NCBI GenBank assembly: GCA_023389455.1
Contig: JAEWEJ010000304.1
Coordinates: 1 to 7,381 of the forward strand
Direction of reading: 5' to 3'
From: Actinomycetes bacterium
GTDB taxonomy: Bacteria > Actinomycetota > Actinomycetes > Actinomycetales > Cellulomonadaceae
DNA: 7,381 nucleotides
Each line of letters opens with the position of its first letter. Positions within the stretch are counted from its first letter, which is position 1. Made by a program: the position numbers and the translations under genes. Of the stretch, positions 1 through 4,823 are shown piece by piece. The notes beneath the pieces were generated by a model, which was given only the letters and a program-made list of their open reading frames with translations, did not search any database and was not told where the DNA came from.

Positions 1-16
1 GCGCCCCGACCTGCGT

Positions 17-22
17 TAGCGT
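17..22 (+). promoter_or_regulatory. candidate -10 element (TAGCGT) for the GH3 gene
   Basis: TAGCGT fits the actinobacterial -10 consensus TANNNT and lies in one of the few A/T-containing patches before the gene. It would place the transcription start near base 28-30 and give a leader of about 37 bases. The -35 region would fall at or beyond the left edge of the window, so the promoter cannot be completed. A very similar hexamer, TAGCAT, lies upstream of the lacI gene on the other strand. This is a pattern match only. Confidence 0.3.
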
Positions 23-24
23 CG

Positions 25-38
25 TGCGGCCGGTCGCA
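25..38. promoter_or_regulatory. operator-like palindrome upstream of the GH3 gene
   Basis: TGCGGCCGGTCGCA is a 14-bp inverted repeat in which 12 of 14 positions are symmetric, with a central C-G step. That is the size and symmetry of many LacI-family operators. It begins three bases after the candidate -10 hexamer and would overlap the transcription start, a position where a bound repressor blocks initiation. The LacI-family gene at 2414-3454 is the natural candidate to bind here. No second copy was found in the window, and palindromes of this quality also arise by chance in GC-rich DNA. Confidence 0.35.
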
Positions 39-53
39 TCGATCCGAACGTCT

Positions 54-59
54 AGAGGA
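54..59 (+). promoter_or_regulatory. ribosome binding site of the GH3 gene
   Basis: AGAGGA lies seven bases before the GTG at 67. This supports GTG as the start over the next in-frame ATG at 136-138, which would remove the first 23 residues and cut into the start of the catalytic domain. Confidence 0.65.
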
Positions 60-66
60 CCCCTTC

Positions 67-2364
67 GTGGACACGCTCCCCTACCAGGACCCGTCACTGC
101 CCATCCCGGAGCGCGTGGCGGACCTGCTGAGCCGCATGACGCTGCCCGAGAAGGTGGGCCAGATGCTGCAGCTCGACGCGCAGCCGGGGGTCGAGGACCT
201 CGTGCTGGACAAGCACGTCGGGTCGATCCTGCACGCGTCCCCGCAGCGTGTCCTCGAGGCACTGGACGCGGTCGAGCGCACGCGGCTGCGCATCCCGCTG
301 CTCGTGGCCGACGACGCGATCCACGGCTACTCGTTCTGGCGGGGCGCGACGATCTTTCCCACGCAGCTCGGCGTGGCGGCGTCGTGGGACCCGCAGGCGG
401 CGGAGGCGATGGCGCGCGTGACGGCCGTCGAGGTCTCGGCCACGGGCCTGCACTGGACCTTCTCACCGGTCGTCTGCATCACCCGCGACCTGCGCTGGGG
501 CCGTGTCACCGAGACGTTCGGCGAGGACCCGTTCCTCATCGGCGAGCTCGCCGCCGCGATGGTGCGCGGGTACCAGGGTGACGGCCTGGACGACCCGACG
601 GCGATCCTCGCGTGCGCGAAGCACTTCGCCGGGTACTCCGAGACGCAGGGCGGCCGCGACGCCTCGGAGGCGGACATCTCGCGCCGCAAGCTGCGCTCGT
701 GGTTCCTGCCGCCGTTCGAGCGCGTCGCCCGCGAGGGCGCGCGCACGTTCATGATCGGCTACCAGTCCACCGACGGCGTGCCGATCGTGGTCAACAAGTG
801 GCTGCTGCAGGACGTGCTGCGCGGCGAGTGGGGCTGGACCGGCACGCTCATCACCGACTGGGACAACGTCGGGCGCATGGTCTGGGAGCAGAAGATCGCC
901 CCCGACCACGAGCACGCCGCGGCCAACGCCGTGAACGCCGGCAACGACATGGTGATGACGACGCCCGCCTTCTTCGAGGGTGCGCAGAAGGCCGTCGCCA
1001 ACGGCCTGGTCGACGAGGCGCAGCTCGACGCGGCGGTCGCCCGCATCCTCACGATCAAGTTCGAGCTCGGCCTGTTCGAGGACCCGCGCCGCCCCGACCC
1101 CGTGCGGCAGGCCGAGGTCATCGGGTCCGACGACCACCAGGACATCAACCTGCAGGTCACGCGCCGCTCGCTGGTGCTGCTGAGGAACTCCGGCGTGCTG
1201 CCCCTGGGCGGGGGGCTGGTCTCCCGCCTCGACGGGCACGCGACGGCGACCGACGGGTCCGCCCCCGCGCCGCTGCGCCTCGCCCTCGTCGGCCCCAACG
1301 CCGACGACGTGGACGCCCAGCTGGGCGACTGGGCGGGCCGCTCCGGCCAGGTCGACTGGATGCGCGAGGAGGGCCACCCGCGCGAGATGACGGAGACCGT
1401 CCTCGACGGGCTGCGCGGCCTGCTGCCCGAGACGTGGGAGCTCACCTACGCCAAGGGCGCCGAGATCGGCACGCTGGGCCCGGACCCCGAGGGCGAGTAC
1501 TACCCGGACGGCCAGCCGAAGATGCCGATCCTGCACGCGGCCGCCCCCGACCAGGCGCTGATCGCCGAGGCCGTCGCCGCCGCGCAGGGTGCCGACCACG
1601 TGGTCGCCGTCGTCGGCGACACCATCGGCCTGATGGGGGAGACGCGCTCGACGGCGACGCTGGAGCTCGTCGGCGGGCAGGTCGCCCTGCTCGACGCGCT
1701 GGCGGCCACCGGGACGCCGATGACCGTCGTCGTCATCGCCTCGAAGCCGCTCGTGCTGCCGGAGTCCGCCCTCGGCGCGGACGCGATCGTGTGGGCCGCC
1801 AACCCGGGCATGCGGGGCGGTCGGGCGATCGCCGAGCTGCTGCTCGGCACGATCGAGCCCGCGGGCCGTCTGCCCGTGACGTTCGCGCGGCACGTCGGCC
1901 AGCAGCCGGTCTACTACAACGGCCTGCGCGGCCAGCACGGCACCCGGTACGCCGACCTCACGCAGGACCCGGCGTTCGCGTTCGGCGAGGGGCTGTCCTA
2001 CTCCACGGTCGAGTACTCCGACCTGCGGATCGCGGCGCCCGTGCTCGGCCGTGACGACGCGGTCCGCGCGCAGGTGACCGTCACCAACACCGGCGCGCGT
2101 CCGTCGCACGAGGTCGTGCAGGTCTACGTGAGCGACCTCGTCACGTCGCTCACCTGGGCCGACAAGGAGCTGAAGGCGTACCGGCACGTGGACGTGGCGC
2201 CCGGGGAGTCGGTGGTCGTCGACGTCGAGCTGCCCGTGGCCGACTGCACGATCGTCGACGCCGAGGGCCGTCGCGTGGTCGAGCCCGGCGAGTTCGAGCT
2301 GCTCGTCGGCCGCTCGTCGCGCGACCGCGACCTGCTGCGCGCCGGCTTCTCCGTCACGGGCTGA
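67..2364 (+). CDS. glycoside hydrolase family 3 enzyme, probable cytoplasmic beta-glucosidase/beta-xylosidase
   Basis: This 765-residue protein should release terminal sugars from beta-linked oligosaccharides by the retaining GH3 mechanism. Three family domains are in order. A TIM-barrel domain (about residues 15-340) carries DDAIHG (82-87), RDLRWGR, FGEDP, KHFAGY (185-190) and GGRD, plus ITDWDN, where Asp264 matches the GH3 nucleophile. An alpha/beta sandwich domain (about 360-645) carries VGPNADD and GETRSTATLEL, where Glu525 is the likely acid/base, ending in FAFGEGLSYS. A fibronectin-III-like domain (about 665-760) carries VTNTG, EVVQVYVSD, KELKAY and VEPGEF. The start is GTG with a good Shine-Dalgarno. 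No signal peptide, membrane segment or anchor is present, so it should act in the cytoplasm on imported sugars. A short Gly/Ala/Asp-rich insertion (about 377-400) precedes the sandwich domain. A convergent LacI-family gene follows. Family assignment is firm; the exact substrate (glucoside, xyloside or arabinoside) cannot be read from the sequence. Confidence 0.95.
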   Translation: MDTLPYQDPSLPIPERVADLLSRMTLPEKVGQMLQLDAQPGVEDLVLDKHVGSILHASPQRVLEALDAVERTRLRIPLLVADDAIHGYSFWRGATIFPTQLGVAASWDPQAAEAMARVTAVEVSATGLHWTFSPVVCITRDLRWGRVTETFGEDPFLIGELAAAMVRGYQGDGLDDPTAILACAKHFAGYSETQGGRDASEADISRRKLRSWFLPPFERVAREGARTFMIGYQSTDGVPIVVNKWLLQDVLRGEWGWTGTLITDWDNVGRMVWEQKIAPDHEHAAANAVNAGNDMVMTTPAFFEGAQKAVANGLVDEAQLDAAVARILTIKFELGLFEDPRRPDPVRQAEVIGSDDHQDINLQVTRRSLVLLRNSGVLPLGGGLVSRLDGHATATDGSAPAPLRLALVGPNADDVDAQLGDWAGRSGQVDWMREEGHPREMTETVLDGLRGLLPETWELTYAKGAEIGTLGPDPEGEYYPDGQPKMPILHAAAPDQALIAEAVAAAQGADHVVAVVGDTIGLMGETRSTATLELVGGQVALLDALAATGTPMTVVVIASKPLVLPESALGADAIVWAANPGMRGGRAIAELLLGTIEPAGRLPVTFARHVGQQPVYYNGLRGQHGTRYADLTQDPAFAFGEGLSYSTVEYSDLRIAAPVLGRDDAVRAQVTVTNTGARPSHEVVQVYVSDLVTSLTWADKELKAYRHVDVAPGESVVVDVELPVADCTIVDAEGRRVVEPGEFELLVGRSSRDRDLLRAGFSVTG

Positions 2365-2369
2365 CGTCG

Positions 2370-2401
2370 CCGTCCCGCGCCGGGCGACCGGCGCGGGACG
2401 G
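2370..2401. terminator. perfect hairpin between convergent genes, probable bidirectional terminator
   Basis: Bases 2370-2383 pair perfectly with 2388-2401 (14 bp) around a four-base GCGA loop, which is a GNRA tetraloop when read on the plus strand. It begins five bases after the GH3 stop and ends twelve bases before the lacI stop codon on the other strand, filling most of the 49-bp gap. No T-tract follows on either strand, as is common for hairpin terminators of high-GC actinomycetes. The position and symmetry suit termination in both directions. That function is inferred. Confidence 0.75.
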
Positions 2402-2413
2402 GCAGCGGCCGGC

Positions 2414-3454
2414 TCAGCCGCCCACGGTGCTCGCCCGCACGACCAGCTCCGGCTGGAACAGCACCCGCTGGTGCTGGGCGCCGCGGCCCGCGGCCGTCTC
2501 CCGCAGCAGCAGGTCGGCAGCGGTCCAGCCGAGGGTGTGCGCGGGGCGTCGCACCGACGTCAGCGGCACCGGCAGGGCGGCGGCGAGCGGCACGTCGTCG
2601 TACCCGACGACCGCCATGGCGTCGGGCGCCGGCACCCCGGCGCGTCGCAGCGCCCGTACCGCTCCCGCCGCGAGGACGTCGGAGCCGCAGAACGTCGCCG
2701 TGGGGCGGCGTGCCGGGTCGAGGCCGAGCAGCTGTGTCATCGCCGCGTCGCCCGCGTCGGTCGTCACCGCCGGCACCACCACCTCCGTGAGGACCGCCGC
2801 CGGGTCGAGGCCCGCGGCCCGGAGCGCGGCGACCACGCCCGCGCGCCGGTCCGCGCACGGGCGCGCCGTGACCGGGCCGTCGACCAGGGCGATCCGACGG
2901 TGGCCCAGGTCGAGCAGGTGCTCGATCGCGAGCCCGCCGCCGCGGACCTCGTCGACGCCCACGCTCGTCAGGTCGGCGCGGTCGGTCAGGGCGTCGAGCA
3001 GGACGACGTGCACCCCACGGTCGCGGGCCGCGAGCACGTGCTCGAGCGCGGGGTGGGTCGGGGTGATCAGGACCCCCTGCACCCCGTGCTCCTCGAGCAG
3101 CCGCAGGGACCGGGCCTCGCGCTGCGGGTCCGCGTCCGTCGAGGAGAGGATCAGGGCGTAGTCGTCCGGCGAGACCCTGTCCTCGACGCCGCGGGCCACG
3201 CCCGTGACGAACGGGTCGGCGATGTCGACCACGATCGCACCGACGGTCCGCACCGGACCGGTCCGCAGCTGCCGCGCCGAGGCGTTGCGGACGAAGCCCA
3301 GCTCCTCGATCACGGCGACGACGCGGTCACGGGTCGACGTCGCCACCTGGTCGGGGCGGTTGAGGACGTTCGAGACCGTCCCGACCGACACCCCCGCGCG
3401 GCGCGCGACGTCGGTGATCGAGGGTCGCCGAGGTCGGTCGGTGCTCGACGCCAT
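2414..3454 (-). CDS. LacI-family transcriptional repressor
   Basis: This 346-residue protein has the usual LacI/GalR length and layout. An N-terminal helix-turn-helix (residues 13-32, ITDVARRAGVSVGTVSNVLN) is followed by the hinge sequence around NASARQLRTG (57-66), where Leu63 is the expected minor-groove residue. A periplasmic-binding-protein-like sensor domain then fills the rest, with VGAIVVDIADPF (71-82), the ARSLRLLEEHGVQGVLITP block, LGHRRIALVDGP, FCGSDVLAAGAVRAL and VVGYDD. It should bind a palindromic operator as a dimer and release it on binding a sugar. The ATG at 3454 is chosen because it sits just before the HTH and is preceded at six bases by a run of six G (weak Shine-Dalgarno). 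The frame stays open further upstream but that stretch is Arg/Pro-rich non-protein-like sequence. It converges on the GH3 gene, so that gene and lacI itself are the likeliest targets. The effector is unknown. Confidence 0.93.
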   Translation of the reverse strand: MASSTDRPRRPSITDVARRAGVSVGTVSNVLNRPDQVATSTRDRVVAVIEELGFVRNASARQLRTGPVRTVGAIVVDIADPFVTGVARGVEDRVSPDDYALILSSTDADPQREARSLRLLEEHGVQGVLITPTHPALEHVLAARDRGVHVVLLDALTDRADLTSVGVDEVRGGGLAIEHLLDLGHRRIALVDGPVTARPCADRRAGVVAALRAAGLDPAAVLTEVVVPAVTTDAGDAAMTQLLGLDPARRPTATFCGSDVLAAGAVRALRRAGVPAPDAMAVVGYDDVPLAAALPVPLTSVRRPAHTLGWTAADLLLRETAAGRGAQHQRVLFQPELVVRASTVGG

Positions 3455-3506
3455 CGACGACCCCCCGCCGTCCGTCCTGCCGCCGCCGGCGGCCGGTCCG
3501 CCGCCG

Positions 3507-3512
3507 ATGCTA
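3507..3512 (-). promoter_or_regulatory. candidate -10 element (TAGCAT) for the lacI-family gene
   Basis: Read on the minus strand this is TAGCAT, matching TANNNT, within the least GC-rich part of the gap. It would give a leader of roughly 45 bases before the ATG at 3454. No convincing -35 hexamer stands 16-18 bases further upstream. It matches the TAGCGT upstream of the GH3 gene at five of six positions. Confidence 0.35.
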
Positions 3513-3521
3513 GTGCCCGAA

Positions 3522-3534
3522 AGCCGTACCGGCT
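3522..3534. promoter_or_regulatory. small palindrome in the lacI promoter region, candidate autoregulatory operator
   Basis: AGCCG and CGGCT form a perfect 5-bp inverted repeat around TAC, giving a 13-bp site. It lies nine bases upstream of the candidate -10 and would overlap the spacer and the -35 position of the lacI promoter. LacI-family genes often repress themselves, which makes this a sensible candidate. It shares only the core GCCGGT with the palindrome upstream of the GH3 gene, so a common operator is not established. Confidence 0.28.
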
Positions 3535-3545
3535 GGTCGAAACAG

Positions 3546-3563
3546 GGACGAACCGGCCCGTCC
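3546..3563 (-). terminator. weak hairpin downstream of the surface-protein gene, possible terminator
   Basis: Bases 3546-3550 (GGACG) pair with 3559-3563 (CGTCC) around an eight-base loop, about 40 bases past the surface-protein stop codon. On the minus strand the hairpin is followed by CTGTTT, a short T-rich tail. It lies between that stop codon and the lacI promoter region, the expected place for a terminator. The stem is short, so this is tentative. Confidence 0.25.
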
Positions 3564-3602
3564 GGCAGCGACAGGGTGGGGTGGGCGCCGTGCGGGGTGT
3601 CC

Positions 3603-4569
3603 TCAGCGCCTCCGCTGCCGGTGCAGGTGCCGTCGCCGCAGCCCGGCCAGCAGGCCGCCCGAGGCGAGCGCACCGCCCGCGACCGCCGCGAGCGTCGCCG
3701 GGTCGGCCCCGGTCGCCGCCAGCACGGAGCTCTCCTCCGCGGGGTGTGGCACCTGCTGCGGCACGGGTCCGCTCGTCGCCTGCACCTGCACCGGCTCCGG
3801 GGTCGTCGCCGTGGAGGTCGTCGTGCCGGCGGCCGACGGGTCGCCGACTGCGGGGCCCGGGGTGGGCTCGGGCGTGGGTTCCGGGGTGGGCTCGGGAGTC
3901 GGCTCCGGGGTGGGGTCGGGAGTCGGCTCCGGGGTGGGGTCGGGAGTCGGCTCCGGCGAGGGGTCGGGCGTGGGCTCGGGAGTCGGCTCCGGCGAGGGGT
4001 CGGGCGTGGGCTCGGGAGTCGGCTCGGGTGTCGGGTCCGGCGTGGGGGTCGGTGTCGGGTCCGGCGTCGGGGTCGGGTCGGGCGTCGGGGTCGGGTCGGG
4101 CGTCGGGGTCGGCGTCGGGTCGGGCACGCACACGGTCCAGCCGCGCTCGTCGACACCACCGCGGCCCGAGTTGTCCTCGCCGAAGTGGTAGGCGAAGCTG
4201 TTCGACTCGGTCCAGGCGACGCACATGCCCGGCGTGAGCCCGAACCGCTCCCACGGCACGAAGGTCGCGCCGATCAGGTCACGGTTCGTGTCGATGCTGA
4301 GGTTCTGCGCGCCGGGCACGTTGATGTTCACGTAGCCGTTGGCGGGGATCGGGGTCCGCGAAGTGCAGACCGTCGCTCTCCCACCAGAAGGGCCGGTCGA
4401 CGCCGTCCTGGTGGTACGGCCCCTCGGAGCGCTGCGCGACCCGCTCGACGACGGTGCTGGGCAGCCCGTCCGCGTGCAGCGCGGTGGCGCCGGGTGCGGC
4501 CATGCCGGCCGCGGCGACGAGGACGGAGACGGTGGCCGCTGCTGCGGCGGGAAGGGCGGTGGGGGCCAT
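3603..4569 (-). CDS. sortase-anchored (LAATG) surface protein with PT-repeat stalk, interrupted by an apparent frameshift
   Basis: Read across one frame change, this encodes about 321 residues. In order they are: a signal peptide (1-30, Ala-rich core ending ATA); a small extracellular domain (about 31-148) with FWWESDGLHFAD, GYVNINVPG, FVPWERFGLTPGMCVAWTESN and WTVCVPD; a stalk of Pro-Thr/Asp/Glu repeats (about 149-237); a linker; and a cell-wall sorting signal with LAATG (283-287), a hydrophobic segment and an Arg-rich tail. LAXTG is the motif associated with class E sortases of high-GC actinomycetes. The ATG at 4569 has a strong GGAGG nine bases upstream. The starting frame would stop at 4279-4281 after 96 residues; the rest lies in the +1 frame, and dropping one G/C pair from a four-base run near 4344-4354 restores the whole protein. 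This could be a sequencing error, a real mutation or slippage. The two cysteines of the domain may form a disulphide. I do not recognise the extracellular domain, and its ligand is unknown. Confidence 0.82.
3606..3722 (-). other. cell-wall sorting signal (LAATG, hydrophobic segment, basic tail)
   Basis: LAATG is encoded at 3708-3722. It is followed by about 22 mostly Ala/Gly/Leu residues and then a tail rich in Arg and His up to the stop codon. This is the complete three-part signal used by sortases to cut between Thr and Gly and link the protein to the cell wall. No sortase gene is in the window. Confidence 0.88.
3858..4124 (-). repeat. Pro-Thr/Asp/Glu tandem repeat region (wall-spanning stalk)
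   Basis: About 267 bp encode alternating proline with Thr, Asp, Glu or Ser (units such as TPEP, TPDP, SPEP). The DNA itself is tandemly repeated: a 24-bp unit occurs twice exactly (3901-3924 and 3925-3948), followed by a 36-bp unit twice exactly (3949-3984 and 3985-4020). All periods are multiples of 12 bp (four residues), so gain or loss of whole units keeps the frame. Such stiff proline stalks typically carry a domain through the cell wall. Confidence 0.92.
4342..4357 (-). other. frameshift site in the surface-protein gene
   Basis: On the coding strand the frame that carries the signal peptide reads LHFADP and then becomes Arg-rich nonsense. The +1 frame begins to look like protein at IPANGYVN. 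Two runs of four C (plus-strand G at 4351-4354 and 4344-4347) sit exactly at the join. With one C fewer in the first run the protein reads ADPIPANG; with one fewer in the second it reads ADPDPANG. The second run also forms CCC-CGC, a sequence on which a proline tRNA could slip by +1. Confidence 0.8.
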
Positions 4570-4578
4570 GGCTTCTCT

Positions 4579-4583
4579 CCTCC
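4579..4583 (-). promoter_or_regulatory. ribosome binding site of the surface-protein gene
   Basis: GGAGG on the minus strand, nine bases before the ATG at 4569. It fixes the start at the signal-peptide methionine. The competing frame, which is open upstream to 4781, has no such site and encodes Arg/Pro-rich sequence before the join. Confidence 0.75.
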
Positions 4584-4640
4584 CGGGACGCCCGTGGTGG
4601 GGCGGGTCTGCGGCCGGGTCCTCCGGCCGGGTTCGTCGTG

Positions 4641-4664
4641 CCCGCGCGCTGGAGCGCGCGCGGG
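4641..4664. terminator. GC hairpin between the LuxR-type and surface-protein genes
   Basis: CCCGCGCGC (4641-4649) pairs perfectly with GCGCGCGGG (4656-4664) around a six-base loop. It lies about 160 bases past the LuxR-type stop codon and about 70 bases before the surface-protein start. It may end transcription from the regulator gene or act in the leader of the surface-protein mRNA. There is no T-tract, and alternating GC sequence folds easily, so the role is uncertain. Confidence 0.35.
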
Positions 4665-4823
4665 TGCGAGGCCTCGCGGGGAGCTGGCCGTGACGCGACC
4701 GGCGACGGTGCGCGGGGGCGGCGGGCCGCTCCTCGGGGCACGCTCATCCCAGCCGCGGGTGCGGCACCCACCCGGCGCCACCCGGCCGTGCGTACCGGCC
4801 CGCCCGTGGCGCGGCAGGGGTAC

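Larger units (their letters stand above)
4570..4823 (-). promoter_or_regulatory. spacer between the LuxR-type gene and the surface-protein gene
   Basis: This 254-bp GC-rich gap should hold the terminator of the LuxR-type gene and the promoter of the surface-protein gene. Visible structure: GGAGG at 4579-4583 (minus strand) is the surface-protein Shine-Dalgarno. Two inverted repeats lie at 4611-4629 and 4641-4664, and a perfect GGGTGC-G-GCACCC palindrome at 4757-4769. No A/T-containing -10 hexamer is convincing on the minus strand, so the promoter is not placed. No open frame with protein-like composition was seen. Confidence 0.5.

Noticed and set aside
463..2187. 574-codon minus-strand frame inside the GH3 gene
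   Set aside because: Composition is Arg/Val/Gly/Asp-rich nonsense, and it lies fully opposite a GH3 gene with all family motifs.
3858..4124. CRISPR array or regulatory repeat cluster
   Set aside because: Repeats are contiguous, in frame, and encode a regular proline-rich stalk. There are no unique spacers.
3455..4159. N-terminal extension of the LacI-type protein to 581 residues
   Set aside because: The added stretch is Arg/Pro/Ser-rich and overlaps the surface-protein gene in another frame. The family's usual start lies just before the HTH, at 3454.
3811..4191. Plus-strand frame encoding Gly-Ser-Gly-Val repeats
   Set aside because: It is the antisense reading of the Pro-Thr/Asp/Glu stalk repeat. 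No Shine-Dalgarno or sensible flanks were seen.
4570..4781. Longer version of the surface protein starting at 4781 in the downstream frame
   Set aside because: The extra part is Arg/Pro-rich, lacks a signal peptide and ignores the strong GGAGG and signal-peptide ATG at 4569. A frameshift explains the data better.
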